A stretch of DNA of 42,139 nucleotides. Origin: Desulfobacterales bacterium. GTDB lineage: Bacteria > Desulfobacterota > Desulfobulbia > Desulfobulbales > JAGXFP01. The notes under the pieces were generated by a model that had not been told where the DNA came from, did no database searches, and was given only the letters and a program-made list of their open reading frames with translations. Position numbers and translations under genes: made by a program. Where the stretch lies: positions 1 through 42,139 of the forward strand of contig JAGXFP010000054.1 of NCBI GenBank assembly GCA_024637225.1. The letters run 5' to 3'. Shown piece after piece: positions 1 to 7,738 of this stretch (positions are counted from its first letter, which is position 1; the number at the start of each line of letters is the position of its first letter).

Positions 1-1
1 A

Positions 2-928
2 AACCCCTCCTTCCAGGTAATCGCCCCCCTTCTATCCCGGTGCCGGGTGCTGGTCTTAAATCCCCTGTCCAAAGAAGACCTGACCGAAATCATCAACCGG
101 GCCATTAAGGATCCTGAAAACGGCCTGGGCAAATATCGGGTTCAGATAGAGCCGGAGGCCCTAGACCATCTGGCCGGGGCTGCCGACGGAGATGCCCGCC
201 GGGCGCTGAACAACCTGGAGGTAGCCTTTTCGATCACCAATCCAGACAGAGACCGATACATCATCGATGCGGCCACGGTCGAAGAGGCTATCCAACACCG
301 GAGCCTCCGCTATGACACCGATGGAGAGGAACATTACAATCTGATCTCCGCCCTCCATAAAAGCATGAGGGACAGCGATCCGGACGGCGCCCTGTACTGG
401 CTGACCAGAATGATAATTTCCGGTGAGGATCCGCTATATATCGCCCGCCGCCTTATCCGTTTTGCTTCCGAGGACATCGGCAACGCCGATCCCCAGGCGC
501 TTTCCCTGGCTCTAAACGCTCGGGAGAGTTATCATATCCTCGGTTCACCGGAAGGCGAACTGGCCATAGCCCAGGCAACGATCTACCTGGCCACCGCACC
601 TAAAAGCAATGCCACGTACAGTGCCTTTAATCAGGTCTCCCGGGAAATCAACAAATCCGGAAGCCTGGCGGTACCAAAACATATCCGCAATGCCCCAACC
701 GCTTTGATGAAAGAACTTGGCTACGGCAAAGGCTATAAATACGCCCATGATCAGCCCGAGGGGATTGTCCTGCAGAACCACCTCCCCGATGAACTGGAGG
801 GCAGGAAATTCTACCATCCGACCAACCGCGGGTACGAAGCGATCATTGCCGACCGATTACGAAAATGGCATAAAATACTGGACCAGCGGGCCGCCGATGC
901 GAATCCCAAGGAGAACAAAAAACCATGA
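2..928 (+). CDS. rarA: RarA/MgsA replication-associated recombination ATPase, 3' part
   Basis: C-terminal part of RarA (MgsA), a clamp-loader-like AAA+ ATPase that acts at stalled replication forks. The gene enters from the left edge: the frame is open from base 2 and reads NPSFQVIAPLLSRCRV before the first internal GTG at 47, matching the sensor-1/SRC arginine-finger region of the family. It is therefore truncated by the window and does not start at 47. What is visible is the AAA+ lid (with ADGDARRALNNLE, sensor 2), then the helical MgsA C-terminal domain (SEDIGNADPQAL, the alanine-rich YLATAPKSNATYSAF stretch, and the terminal GYKYAHD...GRKFYHPTNRGYE block). Walker A and B lie outside the window. 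The TGA stop overlaps the ATG of the next gene (ATGA), so the two are probably cotranscribed. Confidence 0.95.
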   Translation, partial: NPSFQVIAPLLSRCRVLVLNPLSKEDLTEIINRAIKDPENGLGKYRVQIEPEALDHLAGAADGDARRALNNLEVAFSITNPDRDRYIIDAATVEEAIQHRSLRYDTDGEEHYNLISALHKSMRDSDPDGALYWLTRMIISGEDPLYIARRLIRFASEDIGNADPQALSLALNARESYHILGSPEGELAIAQATIYLATAPKSNATYSAFNQVSREINKSGSLAVPKHIRNAPTALMKELGYGKGYKYAHDQPEGIVLQNHLPDELEGRKFYHPTNRGYEAIIADRLRKWHKILDQRAADANPKENKKP

Positions 929-2505
929 AGTTATCCTCAACCCTGCCGGGTATTCTGATCTTATTGTTTTTCCTGGCTCAACCCCTGCCTGGTATCGCTG
1001 AAACCACCGGTGCTCAGGAGTTTCTGCTTTTGTACTCCAACAATGTCAACGGCGAGATCGAACCTTGCGGCTGAAAAAGCCGGCAACTGGGCGGTCTGTC
1101 CAAAAAAGCTTACCAATTCTCCAGGCTGAAAAAAGAAAAAGGCCTGCCCACCCTGATTGTGGACGGAGGCTCTCTGCTGTTCAAGACCAACCATGGTCTG
1201 GGCGGAGGCGGTGCGGGCCAGGCCAGGATAACCGCTGAGACCATCGTCAAGGCATACAATCTGATCGGCTATGACGCGGTCGGAATCGGAAGGCGAGATT
1301 TGGCGGCCGGTCTGGATTTTCTCCTGGAGATCAGGGGCAAGTCACAATTTGACTGGCTGAGCGCCAACATTATCGACATGGATACCGACCAACCGGTGTT
1401 CAAACCCTTCGTCACCCGACAGCTGGGTGGGCTCAGCCTGGCGATTATCGGCCTGACCGGACAGATCCGATCCGACTCGAAATTACTTGATGAAAACGTT
1501 GTCGTCGAACCATGGCGGGACAACCTGCCGTCGATAATCAGTAAACTGGAAGCCAGCCATGACTTCCTCATCCTCTTAACCGATCTCGATGCCGGAAATT
1601 GTAGGGAGATTGCGGAAATGTACCCGATGGTCAACCTCATTGTCCAGGCCAGGGAGGTTGATTCCGGCAAGCCTCCCACCTATCTGACCGATAGCGCCAT
1701 CCTGGTCGGAGCAGGGCAAAAGGGAAAACATATCGGTGTTATGGAAGTGGATTGGCGCCCTACCCGCAAATGGCGTAGTGCCGGTCAGCAGGATCTTACC
1801 GCCGGGAAAAAGGAAAGAATCCGTCTGCAGAGCCAGATGAAGCAGTTGCGAGAGCGGCCTGAACTCAAGAATCACTACGATAATATCCGGGAGCGCCTGA
1901 CTGCCCTGGAAAATACTCTGACCCAGCTTGAACGGCAGGAAAAATCAGCGGCCGAAAGCGTTTCATCATTTGACAACCGGTTCGTGGCGATGAATGTATC
2001 CCTGCCCGACCATCCAGCCGTGCTCGACCTTGTCAATGAGAACAAAAAATTAGTCGAAGCCTTGAACCGGAAAAGCCCCCCTTCAACCGGCGAGGCTGTG
2101 TCCGCCCGGGGATTTGTCGGCTGGACGGCCTGTCGCGAGTGCCATCGAAAACAGGTGCAAAGCTGGCAGGCCAGCCGGCACGCCACATCACACCTGACCT
2201 TGGTCGAGAAGGGACAGCAGTTTAATCTGGAATGTCTGCCGTGCCATGTAACCGGAGCCGATAGTAATGATCCTGCCGCCGCGATTGGCCGGGCCGCTGA
2301 CCTGCAAGTGGTCGGCTGCGAAAGCTGCCACGGTCCAGGTTCAATTCACCGCCTTAATCCCGCCAGCCAACGGACCGCACCGATAACGGAAAAGATCTGC
2401 CTTGCCTGCCACACCCCTGAGCAGGACGATTCTTTCGATTTCGAAGGAGGCCTGAAAAAGCTTAAATGCGAAATTCAGGATGATCGAGCCGGAGGATTAA
2501 GGTAA
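925..2505 (+). CDS. UshA-like tetraheme periplasmic protein, probable selenoprotein (in-frame TGA at 1072-1074)
   Basis: I read this as one gene of 527 codons with TGA at codon 50 decoded as selenocysteine. The ATG at 925 overlaps the rarA stop, has AAGGAG upstream and begins a clear signal peptide (residues 1-25, ...AQPLPGIA). The mature protein starts with the 5'-nucleotidase/UshA-like block FLLLYSNNVNGEIEPCG-U-KSRQLGGLS, where relatives have Cys in EPCGC. The same frame then continues through IGYDAVGIGRRDLAAG, typical of the metallophosphoesterase-like fold, a Glu/Arg-rich probable coiled coil (about 295-345) and four heme c motifs: CRECH (403), CLPCH (437), CESCH (465) and CLACH (492). 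A shorter protein starting at 1159 would lack both the export signal and the EPCG block, so I reject it. NCBI uses the family name 'UshA-like (seleno)protein' as I recall. Enzymatic activity is unknown; a periplasmic redox role is inferred. Confidence 0.85.
1075..1111 (+). promoter_or_regulatory. SECIS-like element directly after TGA 1072-1074
   Basis: Bacterial SECIS hairpins lie in the reading frame just after the UGA and show a G in the first bases of the apical loop. Here TGGG (1088-1091) pairs with TCCA (1099-1102), with one G-U pair, around loop CGGTCTG. An outer AAGC (1077-1080) can pair with GCTT (1108-1111). The GGTC begins 19 bases after the TGA (18 intervening bases), the same spacing as I recall for E. 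coli fdhF. The upper stem is short, so the call rests on spacing, loop and protein context together. Confidence 0.65.
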
Positions 2506-2556
2506 TCGAGAACCGCAACATTTCCAGACAGCCATTGGTGGCCGGACTCCAAACGC

Positions 2557-2590
2557 AAAAAAAGGCCTGCCGGAACAAACCGGCAGGCCT
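2557..2590 (-). terminator. Rho-independent terminator of carD
   Basis: A perfect 11-bp inverted repeat (2563-2573 with 2580-2590, loop AACAAA). Read on the minus strand it is followed by seven T, so it ends the carD transcript. On the plus strand the stem is followed by GAAAAAAT, so it is at best a weak stop for the converging selenoprotein gene. Confidence 0.9.
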
Positions 2591-2615
2591 GAAAAAATCT
2601 CTAACAAAAGGCGAC

Positions 2616-3092
2616 TCAGGGGAAGATCTTGTCGAAATCATCCTCGACATTTTTCTCCTGGATCTTGTTGGCAAGGGCGATCTCTTTAACTAATAAACTC
2701 TTAGCGGTATCCATCATCTTTTTCTCGCCGAAGGAGAGGGACTTATCGGAACTTAGGACATTAAGGTCGCGGAGCACGGAAGCAATTTCATAAACCGAAC
2801 CGGTTTTAATTTTCTGCATGTAATCACGATATCTCTGGTTCCAAGGCTGTGGAGATATCTCTACATTTTTCTCCTTCAAAATGGCATACACTTTTTTCAC
2901 GTCTTTGGGAGGAATAATGTTTCTGAGGCCTGTCTCTTTGGCGGTTGTGGGTATCATCACCACCATTCCAGATTCGATAATCTTCATCACATAGAAAGAT
3001 TGATTGGTTCCGCCAATCTCCTTTTTCTCTATAGATTCAATTTTGCCGACCCCATGAGCAGGGTATACAGCCATATCACCGCATTTAAACAC
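2616..3092 (-). CDS. carD: CarD/CdnL-family RNA-polymerase-binding regulator
   Basis: 158-residue CarD/CdnL-type protein. These proteins bind the RNA polymerase beta subunit and stabilise open promoter complexes, often at rRNA promoters. The N-terminal RNAP-interacting (Tudor-like) domain is clear, with FKCGDMAVYPAHGVGKIESI at residues 2-21, then the FYVMKI and MVVMIPT strands. The C-terminal helical DNA-binding half contains WNQRYRDYMQKIKTGS and DLNVLSSDKSLSFGEKKMMDTA. The length is normal for the short CdnL form. The start is a GTG at 3092 with GAGG seven bases upstream; a later in-frame ATG would lose the first strand. It lies 302 bp downstream of pth, ends in a strong terminator and probably has its own promoter in the AT-rich 3100-3180 stretch. 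Confidence 0.93.
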   Translation of the reverse strand: MFKCGDMAVYPAHGVGKIESIEKKEIGGTNQSFYVMKIIESGMVVMIPTTAKETGLRNIIPPKDVKKVYAILKEKNVEISPQPWNQRYRDYMQKIKTGSVYEIASVLRDLNVLSSDKSLSFGEKKMMDTAKSLLVKEIALANKIQEKNVEDDFDKIFP

Positions 3093-3394
3093 TTTGTTAC
3101 CTCATTATTCATTAGAGACTTCTAATCACTAGGAATAATACTATAACATATTTTTGATCAATTTAGTTGAAAAAGTTTCAAAAAATTAGGGTGATAGGCA
3201 AATAACTGACTGATTTTATAATGTTTTTTTTGATAACCTGAATTGCTTCTCCGAAGCTGAAAGTCGGCCGAAGGCAGTTCCTCCACGGGGATCACCGACC
3301 GGATGAACAAATAATTACCAAGGTTGCCAAGGCAATAAGCCTGCCAGCAGGGAATGATAATTTCCAGAAAAGAGTGACTGCGACAAAGGCTTTC
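3093..3394 (-). promoter_or_regulatory. carD upstream region (no gene), candidate promoter
   Basis: 302 bp between carD and pth without a supportable gene. The part next to carD (about 3110-3200) is very AT-rich. On the minus strand it contains TTGATC followed by TATAGT/TATTAT-like hexamers, but at non-ideal spacing (10 or 15), so I place no exact promoter. The remainder, 3230-3394, is ordinary-GC spacer with nothing I can name. Confidence 0.35.
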
Positions 3395-3964
3395 TTATTT
3401 CCCCTGCCGATTGACTAAATTCATGGCCGCGGGAATACTGTCCTCCTCAATAAGTCTTATGCCCTCCTCGATATAATCAAAAACCCGGCTGATTTCGGTA
3501 AGCTCCTGCTCGGTAAATCTTGACAGCACAAAAGAAGCGGGAGCCATTTTTTCGGGAGGCCTGCCGATCCCGACCCTGAACCTGACAAACTCCCTGGTGC
3601 CAAGATGCTCGATTATTGATTTGATCCCGTTATGGCCGCCGGCCCCGCGACCGTGTACGATCTTAACCCGGCCCACCTCCAGATCTAGATCATCATGAAT
3701 TACCACGATTCGCCCGGGCACCACCTTGTAGTAGGAAGCAATCATGCCCACGGGTCTGCCGCTTAGATTCATGAAGGAAGTAGGTTTGGCAAGCAGCAAC
3801 GGTTCCGCCCCCCGCGCGGCCTTGACCAATTCCGCATCCCACTTTGAATCCTTAAACACCGCGCCAGCTTTTTCGGCGAGATGATCTAGCGCCATAAAAC
3901 CGACGTTATGCCTGGTGAGCTCATATTTAAGGCCGGGATTTCCGAGTCCGACAATCAACAACAT
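3395..3964 (-). CDS. pth: Peptidyl-tRNA hydrolase
   Basis: 189-residue Pth, the cytosolic esterase that recycles peptidyl-tRNA released from stalled ribosomes. The fold signature is complete: LIVGLGNPG with Asn9, the catalytic His19 in YELTRHNVGF, PTSFMNLSG (62-69), and the Asp91 region VVIHDDLDLEVG followed by GGHNGIKSI and FVRFRVGIGRP. The length is typical. It lies 89 bp downstream of rplY, but a strong terminator stands between them, so pth is probably only partly coupled to rplY transcription. The rplY-pth order is common in bacteria. Confidence 0.97.
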   Translation of the reverse strand: MLLIVGLGNPGLKYELTRHNVGFMALDHLAEKAGAVFKDSKWDAELVKAARGAEPLLLAKPTSFMNLSGRPVGMIASYYKVVPGRIVVIHDDLDLEVGRVKIVHGRGAGGHNGIKSIIEHLGTREFVRFRVGIGRPPEKMAPASFVLSRFTEQELTEISRVFDYIEEGIRLIEEDSIPAAMNLVNRQGK

Positions 3965-3980
3965 TATTTTCTCCGGTAAA

Positions 3981-4015
3981 CAAAAAGCCGGAAAATGGAT
4001 TACATTTTCCGGCTT
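3981..4015 (-). terminator. Rho-independent terminator of rplY
   Basis: A perfect 13-bp stem (3985-3997 with 4003-4015, loop of five bases). On the minus strand it is followed by TTTTTGTTT. It lies between rplY and pth and probably attenuates read-through into pth. Confidence 0.88.
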
Positions 4016-4053
4016 GAACGCGACTTTTCTTGAATGGGCGGTACGCTTGATAA

Positions 4054-4719
4054 TTACTCGGGGGCCTCGGCCTCAGCCTCCGGTTCGGCGGCCTCGGCGG
4101 GGGCGGCTTCCCCTGCCTCTTCTTCTTCCCCTTCTCCGCCGACAGCTTTGACCTTGGTCGGATCGGCGATATAGACGACGGTACTGTTTTCGTCGTCCAG
4201 AAGTTCCAAATTAGCCGGGATATCGATATCCTTTAGGGTAATGCCATCTTCAATGGACAGACCGGAGATATCAACAGGCAGGGAATTCGGGAAATCCAGG
4301 ATTTTTCCTCTCATCCGAACCCTGTCCATACCAACCTGGAGAATACCACCAAGACCGACGCCCTTCGCCTCGCCAAGCAGCTCAATGTAGACAACCAGGT
4401 TCATGGGTTCTTCGAGGGAGATTTCGCAAAAATCGGCATGAAGCAGGCCGTCCCTGAGGGGATCGGTCTGCAACTCCTTGATGATGACATGCCTGGTGCT
4501 CTTCTTCTTGCCTTCGAGAACCGAAAGGTTGATCAAGGCATTCCGACGATTAATTTCCAGAAGGGTCTTCGTGAAAGTCTTGGTTTCCAGTTCCAGAGAA
4601 ACCGGTTCCGCCTTCGCGCCGTAAAGGACCGCCGGCGTCAAACCCTTGCTTCTTAAAACACGGGCCGCCCCTTTGCCGTGTGTACTTCTGATATTGGCAT
4701 CCATTTCTAGCTGTAACAT
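4054..4719 (-). CDS. rplY: 50S ribosomal protein L25 (Ctc form)
   Basis: 221-residue L25/Ctc, the general-stress form of the 5S-rRNA-binding protein. The N-terminal L25 domain (about 1-95) carries GKGAARVLRSKGLTPAVLYG and the STRHVIIKELQTDPLRDGLLHADF block. The C-terminal TL5-like beta domain (about 100-190) contains GVGLGGILQVGMDRVRMRG and ISGLSIEDGITLKDIDIP. It ends in an acidic, Ala/Glu-rich tail (about 195-221), common in this family. GGGAGG precedes the ATG at 4719. It follows prs in the same direction, a conserved pairing. Confidence 0.95.
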   Translation of the reverse strand: MLQLEMDANIRSTHGKGAARVLRSKGLTPAVLYGAKAEPVSLELETKTFTKTLLEINRRNALINLSVLEGKKKSTRHVIIKELQTDPLRDGLLHADFCEISLEEPMNLVVYIELLGEAKGVGLGGILQVGMDRVRMRGKILDFPNSLPVDISGLSIEDGITLKDIDIPANLELLDDENSTVVYIADPTKVKAVGGEGEEEEAGEAAPAEAAEPEAEAEAPE

Positions 4720-4913
4720 TACTTATTGCCTCCCGAATTTATAAAAAAATTCAATAATTGATTCGATATGGTTAAGGTTCGTGAAGTTCTCTATTACCGA
4801 TAATACCGTAAATCCGCTCACGGGGTGTGGAACATATAAAAGTGCCCATCGCTGCAGACAGCGTTCACCAAGATGTCTCGGATGCGCGAAAACTTAGGTT
4901 TTTCCTAAGGCAA

Positions 4914-4942
4914 AAATAAGCCAATGCCCAAGAAGGCATGGG
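4914..4942 (-). terminator. Possible terminator of prs
   Basis: Imperfect hairpin (CCATGCC with GGGCATTGG across a five-base loop, minus strand) followed by CTTATTTTTG. It sits 13-40 bp after the prs stop. The bulged stem makes it weaker than the others in this window. Confidence 0.5.
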
Positions 4943-4954
4943 AACCGTGAACAA

Positions 4955-5896
4955 TTAAACAAACAATGAACTGACGGAGTCCTCGGAATGAATCCGACTG
5001 ATCGCCTCGGCTAACAGGCCGGCTACCGACAGAACCTCGATCTTTTCACAAGCGGCAGCCGCGCCGCGCAGGGGGATGCTGTTGGTAATCACCAGTTTCT
5101 TGATCTGCGAGTTATTGATTCTGTCAATAGCCGGTCCGGACAAGACGCCATGGGAACAGCAGGCGTACACCTCCTTGGCATCGGCTTTCATCAGGATATC
5201 AGCTGCCGCGCAGAGGGTTCCGGCCGTATCGACCATGTCATCGAGCAGGATAGCCCGTTTGCCGCTGACATCCCCGATCACATTTAAGGCCTGGGCCACA
5301 TTGGCGCGCTCCCGCCGTTTATCGATAATCGCCAGATCCACATCTAGGCGCTTGGCATAGGCCCTGGTGCGCTCCACTCCACCAGCGTCGGGAGAAACCA
5401 TGATGATATCGTCCTTGACCTCTTCCTGGAGATATTTCATCAGAACCGGGGCGGCGTAAAGATGGTCGACCGGAATATTGAAAAACCCCTGAATCTGACC
5501 GGCGTGCAGGTCCATGGCCAACACCCGCCGCACACCGACCACCATCATCATTTCGGCAACGACCTTGGCGGTTATCGGCACCCGGGGAGCCACCTTTCGG
5601 TCCTGCCGCGCATAACCATAGTAAGGGACGACCGCTGTTATCCGTCGGGCGGAGGCACGACGCAAGGCATCGACCATGATTATCAGTTCCATCAAATGGT
5701 CGTTAACCGGCGAACAGGTAGGCTGAATCACAAAAACATCTGCACCACGGACATTTTCGCCGATTTCGACAAAAATCTCTCCATCGCTGAATGTACGAAC
5801 TTCCGCGTGGGAAAGAGGAAGCTTCAGATTAGCGCAAATCTCTTCGGCCAACGGCAGGTTGGCATTACCGGCAAACAACTTGATTTTATTGACCAT
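4955..5896 (-). CDS. prs: Ribose-phosphate pyrophosphokinase (PRPP synthetase)
   Basis: 313 residues, the normal class I length. It makes PRPP from ribose 5-phosphate and ATP in the cytosol for purine, pyrimidine, His, Trp and NAD synthesis. Visible motifs are the N-terminal [24 protein letters not shown], the flexible loop [10 protein letters not shown], the Mg/ATP-binding [27 protein letters not shown], and the PRPP-binding loop [15 protein letters not shown]. All catalytic motifs are intact. The position between tRNA-Gln and rplY matches the usual housekeeping block of this group. Confidence 0.98.
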   Translation of the reverse strand: MVNKIKLFAGNANLPLAEEICANLKLPLSHAEVRTFSDGEIFVEIGENVRGADVFVIQPTCSPVNDHLMELIIMVDALRRASARRITAVVPYYGYARQDRKVAPRVPITAKVVAEMMMVVGVRRVLAMDLHAGQIQGFFNIPVDHLYAAPVLMKYLQEEVKDDIIMVSPDAGGVERTRAYAKRLDVDLAIIDKRRERANVAQALNVIGDVSGKRAILLDDMVDTAGTLCAAADILMKADAKEVYACCSHGVLSGPAIDRINNSQIKKLVITNSIPLRGAAAACEKIEVLSVAGLLAEAISRIHSEDSVSSLFV

Positions 5897-6102
5897 GGCA
5901 ACCTAAGATTCCTGAATCGTAACTATCCGACTTGAAGCCGGAAAAGTGAACGTGAACCACGAAACGCAACTATTCAGCAGGCCGCAGATGTGTAACCTGA
6001 AGGTACAACTCTAGAGTCCTGTGGGCCCTACATCAGCACCGAACAGACGATAAAAGCAGTTGTGGCGCTGCTGAACAATTACCATGAATTATGTAAAATT
6101 TC

Positions 6103-6176
6103 TGGCTGGGGCACCAGGGCTCGAACCTGGAAAACGAGCGTCAAAGGCTCGTGTGTTACCATTACACCATGCCCCA
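6103..6176 (-). tRNA. tRNA-Gln (anticodon TTG)
   Basis: On the minus strand the sequence folds as a complete tRNA: acceptor TGGGGCA/TGCCCCA, D-arm with GGTAATGGTAAC-like content, anticodon stem CGAGC/GCTCG closing loop CTTTGAC (anticodon TTG, Gln), and T-arm CCAGG TTCGAGC CCTGG. The discriminator is G and CCA is encoded (6103-6105). It lies between ispE and prs. Confidence 0.96.
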
Positions 6177-6225
6177 GCAAAATAGCCAGACAATCATTAA
6201 AATATTATACTGTATACAATGCGGA

Positions 6226-7125
6226 TCAGGAACACCAGGGCCTGGTCAAGATGACATTTTTGCCGTAAAGGCTCCTGAACTTTTGGGAACAGGAAACAGC
6301 CTGAGCGTGATCTTTAAATATACCGAAGACGGTAGGACCACTCCCGGACATCAGCGCTACCATGGCGCCATCAGCGACCATTGCCTTTTTGATCGACTCG
6401 ATTTCGGGATGGCGAGCGATTGTAACCGCTTCGAGATCGTTAAAAAAACCTTCCGGTCCGGCCAGCTCAAGAAAATCGGCTACGGAACCGGAATATTTAC
6501 CCGGCTGAGAGACCTTTTCGGGCGCTAAGATATAAGGATTGCTATTAGTTGTCAACGCTAAATTATCAAATACCCAGCGGGTGGAAACCGGAAATCCCGG
6601 ATTAACCAGCAAGATCTCGCGGTTTTGAATTCCGGCAACCGGCGACAGACGTTCACCGATCCCTTCGGCCAAGGCCGCGGCTAAGTTCTTTTTGATGAAA
6701 AAAGGAACATCGGCTCCCAAGCGGACGGCCAATGCCAGCAGAATCTTTTCATCCAGATCCGTCAGGAGCAGCTCGTTCAAGGCCAGCAATACCGCCGCGG
6801 CATCACTGCTGCCGCCCCCGAGCCCGGCAGAGATCGGAATCTTCTTATCCAGGACGATTTCCACCCGCCGTTTAAACCCGGTCTCCTCAAGAAACAGACG
6901 GGCCGCGCGCCAGGCCAGATTGGTATCATCCTCGGGCAAAGCGGCGTCCGGACAGGCTAAGGTTATGCCACTTCCCTCAACTACAGTCAGCCGTGCTGAA
7001 TCGGCCAGCTCGAGTTTTTGCATGACTGATTCAAGCTCATGATAACCGTCCGGGCGTTGTCCTTTCACCCGCAGATACAAGTTGATTTTGGCCGGAGCAG
7101 AAACGGTGGCCAGCAATGGTTTCAT
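6226..7125 (-). CDS. ispE: 4-diphosphocytidyl-2-C-methyl-D-erythritol kinase
   Basis: 299-residue GHMP kinase of the non-mevalonate (MEP) isoprenoid pathway; it phosphorylates the 2-OH of CDP-ME with ATP. The evidence is the N-terminal SAPAKINLYLRV (Lys13 region), GYHELESVMQ, the GHMP phosphate-binding loop PISAGLGGGSSDAAA (97-111), LGADVPFF, and the C-terminal VALMSGSGPTVFGIF. ATG at 7125 with AAGG four bases upstream. It lies directly upstream of tRNA-Gln and prs on the same strand. Confidence 0.97.
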   Translation of the reverse strand: MKPLLATVSAPAKINLYLRVKGQRPDGYHELESVMQKLELADSARLTVVEGSGITLACPDAALPEDDTNLAWRAARLFLEETGFKRRVEIVLDKKIPISAGLGGGSSDAAAVLLALNELLLTDLDEKILLALAVRLGADVPFFIKKNLAAALAEGIGERLSPVAGIQNREILLVNPGFPVSTRWVFDNLALTTNSNPYILAPEKVSQPGKYSGSVADFLELAGPEGFFNDLEAVTIARHPEIESIKKAMVADGAMVALMSGSGPTVFGIFKDHAQAVSCSQKFRSLYGKNVILTRPWCS

Positions 7126-7319
7126 TCAGCCTTGTCCATCAAAAAATTCTGGCGCATCGGCCAGGAGAGCCGGGAAGTGCGGCTGCTATCGGCGATTTCC
7201 ATGGGATTTCCGCTGTGCGCAGCCGTATTTTCTTCGTAGATGCCTGGTTTATCGGGCCACGGCATGGTGCCCTGCGCTGTTTGATGCCGAGTAAATGGTT
7301 GATTTTCGGGTTTAGTCAA
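7122..7319 (-). CDS. Possible small ORF overlapping ispE start
   Basis: 65-codon frame whose stop overlaps the ispE start by four bases (ATGA type), an arrangement that suggests translational coupling. The peptide (MTKPENQPFTRHQTAQ...) is polar, Pro/Ser/Arg-rich, without signal peptide, membrane segment or motif I recognise. No good ribosome-binding site is visible. It may be chance; otherwise this 253-bp stretch between the DUF1844 gene and ispE contains only the terminator at 7327-7352. Confidence 0.22.
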   Translation of the reverse strand: MTKPENQPFTRHQTAQGTMPWPDKPGIYEENTAAHSGNPMEIADSSRTSRLSWPMRQNFLMDKAE

Positions 7320-7352
7320 AAAAAGAGCCCGATCCTCACAAGAAAATCGGGC
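7318..7352 (-). terminator. Terminator after the DUF1844 gene
   Basis: Stem GCCCGAT/ATCGGGC (7327-7333 with 7346-7352). On the minus strand it is followed by TCTTTTTTT. It lies 26 bp beyond the stop of the DUF1844 gene. Confidence 0.85.
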
Positions 7353-7378
7353 CCGATGAGCATTCCGGCATCCGTTAC

Positions 7379-7693
7379 CTAACCGGCCAGCTTGACATAG
7401 CGGAGCTTTAAGTCGTACAGAACGGTTTCCAGCAGGTTATCCTCGTCTTTGGTGAGGTTGCCCGCGGTTTTCTCTTTCAAGAGGTCCAGAGTGTCGATAG
7501 CGTGCTTGGCCAAGACCAGATCCTTGTTGCTTTCACCGGTCTCCGGGTCGGCCAGTTCGCCGCAATGATAAAGGGCGGCCGTGTTAAGGGACATGACAAA
7601 GGCGGTAAAGGTCACTTCCGGCATTACACACTTGCCATCCTTCAAGACCTGCCCTTCAGGACATTTACTGCTCTCTTTTTCCTCGTTGCCCAT
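7379..7693 (-). CDS. DUF1844 domain protein
   Basis: 104-residue cytosolic protein of unknown function. The core from about residue 25, MPEVTFTAFVMSLNTAALYH, then GELADPETGESN, AKHAIDTLDLLKEKTAGNLT and ETVLYDLKLRYV, is the DUF1844 signature. The polar N-terminus has two Cys (KCPEGQVLKDGKCV), spaced as in a small Cys loop, which I have no function for. It follows serA after 45 bp and ends in a terminator, so it is probably the last gene of a serA transcript. Confidence 0.88.
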   Translation of the reverse strand: MGNEEKESSKCPEGQVLKDGKCVMPEVTFTAFVMSLNTAALYHCGELADPETGESNKDLVLAKHAIDTLDLLKEKTAGNLTKDEDNLLETVLYDLKLRYVKLAG

Positions 7694-7738
7694 CTTGACA
7701 CCCTTACCTGTATGATAGTCTTGAATGCTTATTCAATA

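Noticed and set aside
47-928. Complete gene starting with GTG at 47
   Set aside because: The frame is open to the window edge and the upstream residues match RarA, so it is a truncated gene.
1159-2505. UshA-like gene starting at the GTG/ATG-like codon at 1159
   Set aside because: It would remove signal peptide and EPCG motif although both are encoded in frame just upstream, across one TGA.
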